Assembly: GCF_036013525.1 (NCBI RefSeq)
Contig: NZ_CP107853.1
Coordinates: forward strand, 6,882,001-6,946,000
DNA length: 64,000 nt
Source: Nonomuraea sp. NBC_00507
GTDB lineage: Bacteria > Actinomycetota > Actinomycetes > Streptosporangiales > Streptosporangiaceae
Reading direction: 5' to 3'
The position numbers were made by a program, and so were the translations under genes. The first letter of the stretch is position 1; every line of letters begins with the position of its first letter. The notes beneath the pieces are model-generated. The model worked only from the letters and a program-made list of their open reading frames with translations. It made no database searches and had not been told where the DNA came from. Below, one piece after another: positions 22,934 to 32,270 of the stretch.

Positions 22934-23786
22934 GCTCCTCGCGCGCCACCTTCTCCACCAGCGTCAGGTCATCCGGCCGCAGGCGGGTGCGCCAGGAGCC
23001 GGCCTTGGCGGCGTGCCCGTACAGCGGGACCTTGGACACCCGCGTCTCCAGGAAGTCCGTCAGCGTGGCCACCGCCTGCGCCGGCTTGAGCACCAGGTCC
23101 TCGTAACGCAGCGTGAGCAGCTGCTCGGCGGGCAGTGTCCTGCGCAGCTCGGCGCTCAGCCGCACGGCGCCGCGCCAGCGCAGGGCGCACTTGCCCGCCG
23201 CCGGCATGGCCTTCCACCGGTCGAGGTGCTCGTCCTTGTTGACGCCCAGGAACGCGTTGGGAAACTCGGTCTGCTCCGTCAGCATCGCGGGCCGGAACCA
23301 GGCCAGGCACGCCGGATCGGCCAGCATGTCGGCCGCGACGTCCCGGCCGTCCCGGATGAGCTGCACGAACCGGGCGTCGGGAAACGCTTGCAGCAGCACC
23401 GGGGCGCTGTAGATCAGGTCCGGGCTGCCGTCGCCGAAGCGGGTGATCTCGCCGGTGTCCACGCACGGCCCGGCGCCGGTGACGCCGCCCGCCTGCCTGC
23501 ACGGCTCGGCGCACTGCCCGCACGAGCCGGGCAGCACCTGCCACGACTCGGCGAGCGCGTCGCGCAGGACGCGTACGGCCCCGGACGTGCGGCCGATGGA
23601 CGGCCTGCGGGCGAAGGCGTACACCACGTGCGCCACGCTCGCGCGGCCCATCGTCACGTGGCAGCCGGGTGAGCGTTTCAGGGCGCGGGCGAGCAGGTCC
23701 GTGCCGGAATGCGGGGCTCCGAGCAGGAAGACGGGCCGGCGGACCTTGATGCCGTTGACCACGAGGATGTGGGGCGGAAGTCGCAT
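22911..23786 (-). CDS. Sulfotransferase family protein with Cys-rich insert
   Basis: A 291-residue P-loop sulfotransferase. The PAPS-binding loop is PVFLLGAPHSGTDLLARAL near the N-terminus, and the 3'-phosphate motif is ARFVQLIRDGRDVAADM with the expected Arg. Between them lies an insert with four cysteines (GSCGQCAEPCRQ then GPCVD), not usual in the family and suggestive of metal binding or disulfides. The start is uncertain: I use the ATG at 23786, though no good ribosome site precedes it, and an in-frame GTG lies nine codons upstream. The acceptor is unknown. Confidence 0.78.
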   Translation of the reverse strand: MRLPPHILVVNGIKVRRPVFLLGAPHSGTDLLARALKRSPGCHVTMGRASVAHVVYAFARRPSIGRTSGAVRVLRDALAESWQVLPGSCGQCAEPCRQAGGVTGAGPCVDTGEITRFGDGSPDLIYSAPVLLQAFPDARFVQLIRDGRDVAADMLADPACLAWFRPAMLTEQTEFPNAFLGVNKDEHLDRWKAMPAAGKCALRWRGAVRLSAELRRTLPAEQLLTLRYEDLVLKPAQAVATLTDFLETRVSKVPLYGHAAKAGSWRTRLRPDDLTLVEKVAREELKRLGYQ

Positions 23787-23944
23787 ACGGAGGTCAAGTG
23801 TGACACCGTTTACTTGGTGTATGAGCCATGCTCGTACACCAGGCCGCACGGCACCATGCACCGTGCTCAGTGCCTGCCCGCGACCTGATCACGCCGATGC
23901 CGGAGGTGGTCGCGAGGGTCCCATACTCGTCCAGGAGTTGATCG

Positions 23945-24838
23945 ATGCAGCAAGGTGACACCGTCGCGATCGTCTCGCCGTCGGGCCCGCCCGACGCCGT
24001 CCTGCTCCAACGCGGCATCGAGCGGCTGGAGGGCCTGGGACTGAAGGTGGTGGCCGGCGCGCACGTCCTCGACCGGCAGGAGCTCGACTACCTGGCGGGC
24101 GACGACGCCGCCCGGGCCGCCGACCTGCAGGCCGCCTGGTGCGACCCGGCCGTCTCCGCGGTGTTCTGCTCCCGCGGCGGGTACGGCGCCGGCAGACTGC
24201 TCGGCCTGCTCGACTGGGACGCCATGCGGGCCGCGGGACCCAAGGTCCTCCTCGGGTCGAGCGACATCACGGCCCTGCACAACGCCTTCGCCATCGAGCT
24301 GGGCGTGCCCACGCTGCACGGCCCGATGGCGGCCTGCGACCTTCTCGCGGGCGAGCGGGGTCCGGAGCCGCGCACGTTGACGAGCCTGCGAGCGGCCCTC
24401 TTCGGCGCCCCCGAGCCCGTGCAAGGTGATCGGGTGCTGGCGCCAGGCCGGGCCGAGGGTGTGCTGTCCGGGGGCAACCTGTCGTTGCTGGCGTCCATGT
24501 GCGGCACGCGATGGCAGCCGTCGTTCACCGGCAGGATCGCGTTCCTGGAGGACGTGGGGGAGGAGCCCTACCGGATCGACCGCATGCTCACCCAGCTGCT
24601 GCAGGCCGGGGTGTTCGACGGGGTGCGGGGGATCGCGCTCGGGTCGTGGGTCGACTGCGCCGACCCGTATCCCGTCCTCCAGGACCGTCTCGGACGGCTC
24701 GGAGTGCCTGTCCTGGCGGGGCTTGCGGTGGGACACGGGTCACCTCAGATGAGCGTGTGGCTGGGGAGACTTGGGGTTATCGATACCGAATCGTGCTCGC
24801 TAGCTGGCACCCTCAGGGATGGGGAGCAGGCAAGGTAG
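23945..24838 (+). CDS. LD-carboxypeptidase, peptidase family S66
   Basis: A 297-residue S66 serine peptidase, which trims the L-D bond of muropeptide tetrapeptides or, in the MccF branch, cleaves peptide-nucleotide antibiotics. It opens with GDTVAIVSPSGPPD. The nucleophile Ser lies in LLGSSDITALHNA after the turn motif SRGGYGAGRLL. The Glu is in FLEDVGEEPYRIDRML and the His in LAGLAVGHGSPQ. No signal peptide is present, which suits cytoplasmic peptidoglycan recycling. The last codons precede the next gene by 33 bases on the same strand. Confidence 0.9.
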   Translation: MQQGDTVAIVSPSGPPDAVLLQRGIERLEGLGLKVVAGAHVLDRQELDYLAGDDAARAADLQAAWCDPAVSAVFCSRGGYGAGRLLGLLDWDAMRAAGPKVLLGSSDITALHNAFAIELGVPTLHGPMAACDLLAGERGPEPRTLTSLRAALFGAPEPVQGDRVLAPGRAEGVLSGGNLSLLASMCGTRWQPSFTGRIAFLEDVGEEPYRIDRMLTQLLQAGVFDGVRGIALGSWVDCADPYPVLQDRLGRLGVPVLAGLAVGHGSPQMSVWLGRLGVIDTESCSLAGTLRDGEQAR

Positions 24839-24871
24839 GAGGGACGAATCCGACAGAAAGGGACACGGCGC

Positions 24872-25789
24872 GTGAGTTTGTTCAAGCGTGACGGAGCCCG
24901 CCGGAGATCGCCGGAGTTCGGTGAGTCCCGAGCTCCGAAGCGCAGGCCCGTCGAGGATGTCGATCTCGACTCCCTGCTCGCGCTCGTCGCCGAATCCCGT
25001 GGATTCGCCTGCGAGTTCGCCCGTGACGGCGCCGCTGTGACACTCAGAGGCCCGTTGGCCGGCGACACCCCCCTGGTCGTGCGGCTCACCGGGCTGCGCC
25101 GCGAGGCCGGGCGCCGGGCCAGGGAGGACTGGCCCGTGCTGGTTTCCGAGCACCTCGCGCACGCGGTGGCCACCGCCGGCGAGCAGGTCGACGTGTGCGA
25201 CCTGGAGCAGGCCGGGCCGCTGCTGCGCGTCCGCGTGGAGTCCGTGGACGAGGTGGGCGACCTGACCAAGGTGGTGGGCCGCCACCTCAACGCCGACCTG
25301 GTCGAGCTGCTCATCATGGGCTCGCGCCCGGTGCGTCCCGAGGAGGCAGGGTGCTGGCCCGTGCCCACGGCGCACGCGCTCGACCTGGCCGTCAGGAACG
25401 TCCGCGAGGACGAGCGGCTGCTTGCGGAGAGCATCGAACTGTCGGGCACGCCGGTGACGCGGCTGACCGCCCGCACGCCCTCCGCCGCCACACATCTGCG
25501 CTGGCTGGGCGACTACCTGCAGGTGCCGGGCGACGGCGTACTGGCCGTCCTCCCCGATCCCTACACGCTGCTCGTGCATCCGGTGGACGGCATCGGGGTG
25601 GTGCGGGCCATCGAGCGGCTGCGGGTCCACGCGCTGACCACGGACGGGCTCAGCCCTCAGGTCTACTGGTGGCACGAGGGCCGGTTGACGCTCATCAGGG
25701 CTGACATCATCGTGCAGCAGGGGCAGACCAGGCTCGTGGTCGCTCCGCCTCCGGAGTTCGCCCAGGTCCTGGCCCGCCTCGCCGTCTGA
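24872..25789 (+). CDS. Conserved hypothetical protein, function unknown
   Basis: A 305-residue soluble protein I do not recognise. After a basic, probably disordered N-terminus (residues 1-30) come two mixed alpha/beta parts, the first around VRLTGLRREAGRRAREDWPVLVSEHLAHAV and the second with GDYLQVPGDGVLAVLPDPYTLLVHPVDG. There is no signal or membrane segment. The GTG at 24872 follows AGAAAGGGA. It is downstream of the S66 peptidase and may share its transcript. Codon use is that of ordinary chromosomal genes here. Confidence 0.75.
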   Translation: MSLFKRDGARRRSPEFGESRAPKRRPVEDVDLDSLLALVAESRGFACEFARDGAAVTLRGPLAGDTPLVVRLTGLRREAGRRAREDWPVLVSEHLAHAVATAGEQVDVCDLEQAGPLLRVRVESVDEVGDLTKVVGRHLNADLVELLIMGSRPVRPEEAGCWPVPTAHALDLAVRNVREDERLLAESIELSGTPVTRLTARTPSAATHLRWLGDYLQVPGDGVLAVLPDPYTLLVHPVDGIGVVRAIERLRVHALTTDGLSPQVYWWHEGRLTLIRADIIVQQGQTRLVVAPPPEFAQVLARLAV

Positions 25790-25799
25790 CCCCGGACGC

Positions 25800-28109
25800 C
25801 TACGCGCGTCCCACGTACTCGCGCAGGTGGATCGCGGTCAGCGTGGTGCCGGTGCCGGTGCCGACCAGCTCGGCCGGCGGGCCGGCGAAGACCACCTGGC
25901 CGCCGTCGTGACCGGCCCCCGGACCCAGGTCGATGATCCAATCGGCGTGGGCCATCACGGCCTGGTGGTGCTCGATCACGATGACCGTGTTGCCGTCCTC
26001 CACCAGCCGGTCCAGCAGGGCCAGCAGCTGGTCCACATCGGCCAGGTGCAGGCCGGTGGTCGGCTCGTCCAGCACGTACGTCGTGCCGTTCCTGGCCATG
26101 TTGATCGCCAGCTTGAGCCTCTGCCGCTCGCCGCCGGACAACGTGTTCAGCGGCTGCCCGAGCCCCAGATAGCCGAGGCCGACGGCGGCCAGCCGCTCGA
26201 GGATCGTGCTGGACTGCCCGGTGGGGAAGAACTCGCGGGCCTCGGCCACCGACATGCCCAGCACCTCGCTGATGTTCTTGCCGCGCAACGTGTACGTCAG
26301 CACCTTGGGCGTGAACCGCTTGCCCTCGCACTCCTCGCACACCGACGCCACCCCGGCCATCATCGCCAGGTCGGTGTAGATCAGGCCGATGCCCTTGCAG
26401 GCCGGGCACGCGCCCTCGGAGTTGGCGCTGAACAGGCCCGCCTTGACCCCGTTGGCCTTGGCGAACGCCGCCCGGATCGGGTCGAGCAGCCCGGTGTAGG
26501 TGGCCGGGTTGCTCCGGCGCGAGCCGCGGATCGGGGACTGGTCGGCCACGACCACGCCCTCCAGTCCCGCGACGTACCCGTGGATCAGCGAGCTCTTGCC
26601 CGACCCGGCCACGCCGGTGACCACGGTGAGCACGCCGAGCGGGATGTCCACGCTCACGTCACGCAGGTTGTGCAGGCTGGCGCCGCGGACGGGCAGGTGG
26701 CCGGCGGGCTTGCGGACGTCCTCGCGCAGGCGTACCCGGTGGTCGAGGTAGCGGCCGGTCAGCGTGCCCGAGGCGCGCAGCCCGTCCAGGTCGCCCGCGT
26801 AGCACAGCTGCCCGCCGCCCGTGCCCGCGCCGGGGCCGAGGTCGGCCACGTGGTCGGCGATCGCGATCGTCTCCGGCTTGTGCTCGACCACGAGCACCGT
26901 GTTGCCCTTGTCGCGCAGCTGGAGCAGCAGGTTGTTCATCCGCTGGATGTCGTGCGGGTGCAGGCCGGCCGTGGGCTCGTCGAAGACGTAGGTGACGTCG
27001 GTGAGGCTCGAGTTGAGGTGGCGCACCATCTTCACCCGCTGCGCCTCGCCGCCCGACAAGGTGCCGGACTCCCGGTCCAGGCTCAGGTAGCCGAGACCGA
27101 TCTCCACCAGCGAGTCCAGAGTCGACAGCAGCCCGTCCAGCACCGGGCCGACCGTCGCGTCGCCGATGTCGCGGACGAAGCCGGCCAGGTCGTTGATCTG
27201 CATCGCCGCGCACTCGGCGATGTTCTTGCCGTTGATCTCGGCCGAGCGGGCGGCCTCGTTGAGCCGCGTGCCGGCGCAGGACGGGCAGACGGTGAGCTTG
27301 AGCGCCCGGTCGGCGAACGCCCGCGCGGACGGCTGCATGGACTCCCGGTCCTTGCCCAGGTAGGTCCGCTTGACCTTGAGGACGAGCCCCTCGTAGGTGA
27401 AGTTGTTCGTGCCGTACTTGAGCTTCGTCGCGGGCTTGTGAAGGAGGTCCTCCCACTGCTCGGGGGCGAAGTCCTTCAGCTTGACGGCGGGGTCGTACAG
27501 GCCGGAGCCGGCCATGACCTGCCACTGCCAGCTGTCCACCGGGAACCCGGGGACCTTGATGGCCCCTTCGTTCAGCGACAGCTCCCGGTCGACGAGCGCG
27601 TCCACGTCGATCTCCGACGCCTTGCCCAGGCCCTCGCACTGCGGGCACATGCCCTCGGCCTTGTTGAAGCTGAAGTGGTAGGCGGGGCCGACGTACGGCT
27701 CGCCGATGCGGCTGAACATGATCCGCAGCATGGTGTGGGCATCGGTGGCGGTGCCCACGGTGGAGCGGGGGTTGGCGCCCATGCGCTCCTGGTCGACGAT
27801 GATCGCCGCGCTGAGGTTGTGCAGCGCGTCCACGTCGGGGCGCGACAGGCTCGGCATGAACGACTGGACGAACGCGGTGTACGTCTCGTCGATCAGCCGC
27901 CGCGACTCGGCGGCGATCGTGTCGAAGACGAGCGAGGACTTGCCGGAGCCGGACACTCCGGTGAAGACGGTGAGGCGCCGCTTGGGGATGTCGAGGGAGA
28001 CACCCTTGAGGTTGTTCTCCCTGGCGCCGCGGACCTGGATGAGGTCGTGACTGTCGGCGGCCGTGTGATCGCGGTGCAGGACGCTGCTCGCCCGGGGGTT
28101 GAAGTCCAC
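25800..28109 (-). CDS. UvrA-like ATPase lacking the UvrB-binding domain (drug-resistance type)
   Basis: A 769-residue UvrA homologue, against about 940 for DNA-repair UvrA. Both ATPase halves are intact: Walker A GVSGSGKSSL and GVAGSGKSSL, signatures TLSGGEAQRVKMVRHL and TLSGGERQRLKLAINM, and zinc modules CPQCEGLG, CPSCAGTRLN and CPACKGIG with CEECEGKRF. The N-terminal UvrB-binding insertion is absent after the first Walker A. This is the UvrA2/DrrC-like class associated with resistance to DNA-intercalating antibiotics. The GTG at 28109 follows GGAAGGG. It is monocistronic. A producer self-resistance or general protective role is inference. Confidence 0.9.
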   Translation of the reverse strand: MDFNPRASSVLHRDHTAADSHDLIQVRGARENNLKGVSLDIPKRRLTVFTGVSGSGKSSLVFDTIAAESRRLIDETYTAFVQSFMPSLSRPDVDALHNLSAAIIVDQERMGANPRSTVGTATDAHTMLRIMFSRIGEPYVGPAYHFSFNKAEGMCPQCEGLGKASEIDVDALVDRELSLNEGAIKVPGFPVDSWQWQVMAGSGLYDPAVKLKDFAPEQWEDLLHKPATKLKYGTNNFTYEGLVLKVKRTYLGKDRESMQPSARAFADRALKLTVCPSCAGTRLNEAARSAEINGKNIAECAAMQINDLAGFVRDIGDATVGPVLDGLLSTLDSLVEIGLGYLSLDRESGTLSGGEAQRVKMVRHLNSSLTDVTYVFDEPTAGLHPHDIQRMNNLLLQLRDKGNTVLVVEHKPETIAIADHVADLGPGAGTGGGQLCYAGDLDGLRASGTLTGRYLDHRVRLREDVRKPAGHLPVRGASLHNLRDVSVDIPLGVLTVVTGVAGSGKSSLIHGYVAGLEGVVVADQSPIRGSRRSNPATYTGLLDPIRAAFAKANGVKAGLFSANSEGACPACKGIGLIYTDLAMMAGVASVCEECEGKRFTPKVLTYTLRGKNISEVLGMSVAEAREFFPTGQSSTILERLAAVGLGYLGLGQPLNTLSGGERQRLKLAINMARNGTTYVLDEPTTGLHLADVDQLLALLDRLVEDGNTVIVIEHHQAVMAHADWIIDLGPGAGHDGGQVVFAGPPAELVGTGTGTTLTAIHLREYVGRA

Positions 28110-28277
28110 GGAACCCTTCCATCGTCGGCTGACTGTTTATGCCGTAAGGGAATAGCCGGGACAGCCTACCTTGAACCGCGCGGTTCGCACGCATCTTCGA
28201 TTCGTTCAGCTGATCCGCAGTCCTCGTTCCGCTCCCGTACGCCCCGGCGTCCCCCGCATGCCCCATGTTGTGGCGAC

Positions 28278-29327
28278 ATGAACAGATGGCATGCGGTGGT
28301 GGCCGCGACGACGGTGGGCGCGGCGATCCTGGCCGCGCCCGGTGTGGCCGCGGCCGACCGGGACAAGCGGTTCGACCTGCAGGCGCACCGGGGCGGGCTC
28401 GGGCTCGTCGTGGAGAGCTCGCTGCCGGCCTTCGCCAACGCGCTGGAGCTCGGCGTCGGCACGCTGGAGCTGGACGTGCAGATCACCGAGGACGGCGAGG
28501 CGGTCGTCACCCACGACCGGAGGATCAGCAACAGGAAGTGCCGCGACACGGCGCCCGCGGTGCCGGGGGACCCCGAGTTCCCCTACGTCGGCAAGTACAT
28601 CAACACGCTCACCCTGCAGCAGGTCAGGACCATGGACTGCGGGTCGCTGACGCTGGCGGAGTTTCCCGGGCAGCGGGCCGTGCCCGGAGCGCCCATGGCG
28701 ACCCTGCGTGAGGTGTTCGACCTGGTCAACCGGTATCGGGCCCACGGCGTCACGCTGAACGTCGAGACCAAGGTCGAGGCCGGTGCGCCGCACGAGACCG
28801 CGCCGCGCGAGCAGTTCGTGCAGGTGACGGCCGGCGAGATCCGGCGCGCCGGGCTGCTGCGACAGGTCACGATCCAGAGCTTCGACTGGGGCGCGCTCAT
28901 GCGCATGCGGCAGGTGGAGCCGCGGCTGCCGCTGGTCGCGCTCACCAACCGCGACTTCCTGCAGACCGGCAAGCCGGGAGCCTCGCCGTGGCTGGGCGGC
29001 ATCGACATCGACGACTTCGGCGGCGACCCGCTCAAGGCGGTCACGTCGTTCGGGGCGGACGCGTTCTCGCCGGTGCACGGGTTCCCGCAGAACGGCAAGG
29101 TGACCGACCCGACCTACGTCCCGTACGTCACCAAGGACATGGTCGACCAGGCGCACGCCCTCGGCCTGAAGGTGATCCCGTGGACCATCGACGACGAGCC
29201 GACCATGAACAAGCTCATCGACGACGGCGTGGACGGCATCATCACCGACTACCCGGACCGGCTGCGCACGGTCATGGCCGAGCGCGGGTTCAGGCTGCCC
29301 CGGCCGTACAAGCTCCATCAGGGCTAG
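28278..29327 (+). CDS. Secreted glycerophosphodiester phosphodiesterase
   Basis: A 349-residue GDPD-family enzyme that splits glycerophosphodiesters to glycerol 3-phosphate and an alcohol. Residues 1-26 form a Sec signal ending AAPGVAAA. The TIM-barrel catalytic set follows: LQAHRGG (His-Arg), LELDVQITEDG (Glu and Asp metal ligands), VVTHD (second His), and LNVETKVE. The long insertion between the His-Asp and the Lys motif (CRDTAPAVPGDPEFPYVGK) occurs in other actinomycete secreted forms. It could release phosphate sources from lipids; the next gene carries a phosphate-binding-like domain. Confidence 0.92.
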   Translation: MNRWHAVVAATTVGAAILAAPGVAAADRDKRFDLQAHRGGLGLVVESSLPAFANALELGVGTLELDVQITEDGEAVVTHDRRISNRKCRDTAPAVPGDPEFPYVGKYINTLTLQQVRTMDCGSLTLAEFPGQRAVPGAPMATLREVFDLVNRYRAHGVTLNVETKVEAGAPHETAPREQFVQVTAGEIRRAGLLRQVTIQSFDWGALMRMRQVEPRLPLVALTNRDFLQTGKPGASPWLGGIDIDDFGGDPLKAVTSFGADAFSPVHGFPQNGKVTDPTYVPYVTKDMVDQAHALGLKVIPWTIDDEPTMNKLIDDGVDGIITDYPDRLRTVMAERGFRLPRPYKLHQG

Positions 29328-29429
29328 GTTTCCGCGGGCCGAACAGCTCGTGAACGATCGGTGCCCCGCCGCTCGATGATCTCCTGAAAGCGACAATTGA
29401 AGCAGTAAAGGGGGATCTAAGGAGCGTCG

Positions 29430-31100
29430 GTGGAGGCCGTGCTGGAGCTGCTGCGGCGGCTGGTGGAGTTCCTCGGTGGCGTGGGCCCGGTCCTGTTCGG
29501 CATCGTGCTTCTGCTGGTGGCGCCGTACGTGGACCGGTTGCTGGTGCGCCGCAAGCGCATCGGCTTCCGCGTCCTGTACAACTCCAAGATCGGACTGGGC
29601 CCCGAGCAGCACAACGGCGGGGCCGACCCGGCCGAGCACGGGCCGCCGCAGCTGCGCCAGGTGGCGCGGCTGCTCGACCGGATGAGCATGGTCGTCATCC
29701 GCATCCGCAACAGCGGCAGCTACGACATCGACCCCGACGACTTCGAGCGGCCGCTGTCGTTCACGTTCGGCGGGCGGCTGGTGTGGAACGCCAGGGTGTC
29801 CGACGCCAGCACGGGCGAGCTGCGCGAGCGGCTACGCGAGGGCCTGGCCTTCTTCCCCGACGAGGGCACGCCCGCCAAGGACGGCCTGGTCACGGTGCGG
29901 CAGCGGCTCTCGGACCGGATGGCCCGCTGGCTCGGCGCCTCGTCCCAGGGGCAGCCCCAAGGACAGGATGCCGAGCCGGCGTGGCACGGCGTGCGGCTGG
30001 ACGGACTGCGGCTCAAACGCGGCGAGAAGGCCAAGCTCGTCGTCGTCCTGCGGGAGGCGAACTCCGGTGACGGTGACCTCACGAAGGTCGTCGGCCACAC
30101 CGGCAAGCTCAAGGACGCGGGCCTCATCATGGACGAGCGCGAGAACCGCCGGGTCACGCTGCCGCGCGTGACCGTCGCGCTGGTGATCGCGCTGAGCGCC
30201 CTGCTCGTACTCAGCCAGCTCTCCACCCCGCGCAACCCCACTGTCGCCTGCGTGCCCGGCAACCTGCGCATCGTGGGGTCGACCGTGTTCATACCGGCGA
30301 TGCAGGCCGTCGCCGACGAGTACGAGAAGGCGTGCGGCGGCGACAGCGAGATCGCCACCGAGCCCACCGGCTCCATCGAAGGCGTGCGCAGAGTGATGGA
30401 GGCCGGCGCGAACGACGGCCTCGTCGCGGTGGCGGACGGCAAGAGCAAGGACCACGACCGGCTGTACGCCGAGAAGCTGGCGATCGTGACCTACCACGTC
30501 GCCGTCAACAGCGGCGTGGGACTCAACACGCTCAGCGTCGACGACCTCCGCAAGATCAACAGTGGCACCTACACGAACTGGAACCAGCTCCGCGACGACA
30601 AGACGTCCCTGCCCATCCGCATCATCAGCCGCGACCAGGACTCCGGCACCCGGCAGCTGTACGAGCAGCAGGTGCTGCGCACCGGCGAGAACGTGCTCTC
30701 CTCCAACGAGTGCCTGGAAAAGGACCGCAACCCCGCCGCGCCCGTCATCCGGTGCGAGCGCCAGGGGAACCCCGACGTCATCCGCAAGATCAGCACGGTT
30801 CCCGGGGCGATCGGGTACGCCGACGAGCCGGCCCTCGAGGCGGCGCGCAAGGCCGGCACGATCACGGCGCTGACCCTCGACGGCAAGGCCTTCGACGCCT
30901 CGACCGCCGTGCAGGCCGGCTACCCGTTCTGGACGGTCGAGTACGTCTACACCAAGGAGCGGCCCGCTCCCGGCTCCCTGGCGGCCGCGTTCCTGGAGTT
31001 CGCGCGCTCGCACGCACTGGCCCAGGTGCGGCTGTCGTCGGCGGGCTTCGACCCGTGCGTGACGAAGGAGGGCCTGGAAGAGGCTTGCGAGCTGCGCTGA
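29430..31100 (+). CDS. Membrane-anchored PstS-like binding protein with cytoplasmic domain
   Basis: A 556-residue protein in three parts. Residues 12-34 form a transmembrane helix (GPVLFGIVLLLVAPYV) followed by basic residues, so residues 40-240 should be cytoplasmic. A second helix at about 245-265 (VALVIALSALLVLSQL) leads out to a PstS-type phosphate-binding domain: VGSTVFIPAMQAVADEYEKAC, SIEGVRRVMEAGA, ISRDQDSGTRQLYEQ and PGAIGYADEPAL. The GTG at 29430 follows AAGGAG. A binding domain tethered with an internal domain suggests sensing rather than plain uptake. I do not recognise the cytoplasmic part. Confidence 0.8.
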   Translation: MEAVLELLRRLVEFLGGVGPVLFGIVLLLVAPYVDRLLVRRKRIGFRVLYNSKIGLGPEQHNGGADPAEHGPPQLRQVARLLDRMSMVVIRIRNSGSYDIDPDDFERPLSFTFGGRLVWNARVSDASTGELRERLREGLAFFPDEGTPAKDGLVTVRQRLSDRMARWLGASSQGQPQGQDAEPAWHGVRLDGLRLKRGEKAKLVVVLREANSGDGDLTKVVGHTGKLKDAGLIMDERENRRVTLPRVTVALVIALSALLVLSQLSTPRNPTVACVPGNLRIVGSTVFIPAMQAVADEYEKACGGDSEIATEPTGSIEGVRRVMEAGANDGLVAVADGKSKDHDRLYAEKLAIVTYHVAVNSGVGLNTLSVDDLRKINSGTYTNWNQLRDDKTSLPIRIISRDQDSGTRQLYEQQVLRTGENVLSSNECLEKDRNPAAPVIRCERQGNPDVIRKISTVPGAIGYADEPALEAARKAGTITALTLDGKAFDASTAVQAGYPFWTVEYVYTKERPAPGSLAAAFLEFARSHALAQVRLSSAGFDPCVTKEGLEEACELR

Positions 31101-31106
31101 GCGGCC

Positions 31107-32270
31107 TCACGCGGACAGCGGGTTGGCGTGCCGGTGATGCAGGCCGATCACGGGGATCTCGTGCAGGCTGCCCGAGTACAGGAACTGCGTCATCCCGATC
31201 AGCAGCCGCCGCACGTCCTCCTGCGGCCGCACGACCAGCCGCAGGAACTGGCTGGTGGTGCCCAGCTTGTTGCCGCACTCGCGGACGTAGACGCCGTGCT
31301 CGGTCAGCAGGTGGTCACGCAGCGGCACCCCGTCGTGCCCCGGCGGCAGCTTCACCAGCAGGAAATTGCCCTGCGAGGCGAACACCGACAATCCCGGCAT
31401 GGTGCTGAGCTGCTGGAACATCGCCCGCCTGTCGCTGGCCAGCCGCTTGAGGCTCTCCTGGTACTCCACGTCGAACTGCTTCATCATGAACACGATGACC
31501 TCGGCGAAGGAGTTCAGGTTCCACTTGGGCAGCGCGTCGCGGACCCGGCCGGCCAGCGCCGGGTTGGCGACCATGTAGCCGAAGCGGATGCCGTGCAAGC
31601 CGAAGTTCTTGCCCAGGCTGCGCAGCACGATCACGTTCGGCCGCACCGCGGCCTCGGCCGCCACGCCCGGGTACGGCTCGGCGTCCACGAAGTCGCCGAA
31701 GGACTCGTCGATGATCACCAGGTCCAGGTCGATGAGCTTGTCCATGAGCCGCACGACCTCGTGTTTGGGCAGGTAGCCCCCGTCCGGGTTGTTGGGGTTG
31801 CAGATGACCGCGACGCGGGAGCCGCGCGTGCGGATGAACGAGACGTAGTCGTTCACGTCCAGGGTGAAGTTGCGGCTCTCCAGCAGCGGATACATGTCCA
31901 CCCGTTTGCCCGTCTCGAGCGGCTGGTCGGTCCAGCGGCCGAAGGTGGGGATCGGCACCGCCAGGCTCTCCCGTACCAGGAGGTGGTCGATCCAGGTGAT
32001 CAGCTCGGTCGACCCGTTGCCCATGGCGACCGTCTTGGGGTGGAGTCCGAGCGTGGAACAGAGCTCCGCGGTGATCGTGCCCGCGTCGCTCGGATAGAAC
32101 TTCAGTATCGTCTCCAGATTCCTCCCGAGGTGCTCGAAGATCTCGGGCGTCGGGAAGTACGGGTTGCACGGTATGCAGAAGTCCACTGGGGCGCGCTCTC
32201 CGGACGAGCTGCGCATCAGTGTGAAGTACGACGGGCTGTGCGCCTGTGTACGCAAGAGGCTGAGCTCCAC
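31107..32270 (-). CDS. Class I/II PLP-dependent aminotransferase
   Basis: A 387-residue fold-type I aminotransferase resembling histidinol-phosphate aminotransferase and threonine-phosphate decarboxylase. Substrate-site CNPYFPTPEIFEHL, the PLP-phosphate segment GNGSTELI, VICNPNNPDGG (Asn ligand), VIIDESFGDF (Asp) and the Schiff-base SLGKNFGLHGIRFGY are all present. The start is uncertain: I use the GTG at 32270, which follows GGAGGTGTC; a frame open to 32345 is probably untranslated. It is divergent from the LanB-like gene, with a 503-base gap, and may belong to the same accessory cluster. The substrate is unknown. Confidence 0.85.
   Translation of the reverse strand: MELSLLRTQAHSPSYFTLMRSSSGERAPVDFCIPCNPYFPTPEIFEHLGRNLETILKFYPSDAGTITAELCSTLGLHPKTVAMGNGSTELITWIDHLLVRESLAVPIPTFGRWTDQPLETGKRVDMYPLLESRNFTLDVNDYVSFIRTRGSRVAVICNPNNPDGGYLPKHEVVRLMDKLIDLDLVIIDESFGDFVDAEPYPGVAAEAAVRPNVIVLRSLGKNFGLHGIRFGYMVANPALAGRVRDALPKWNLNSFAEVIVFMMKQFDVEYQESLKRLASDRRAMFQQLSTMPGLSVFASQGNFLLVKLPPGHDGVPLRDHLLTEHGVYVRECGNKLGTTSQFLRLVVRPQEDVRRLLIGMTQFLYSGSLHEIPVIGLHHRHANPLSA

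Noticed and set aside
25827..29327. A 1166-codon plus-strand open frame
   Set aside because: It runs antisense to the UvrA-like gene and then in frame into the glycerophosphodiesterase. The antisense part is low-complexity (Ala, Arg, Gly, Val, His), as expected from GC-rich DNA read backwards. Only 28278-29327 is a gene.
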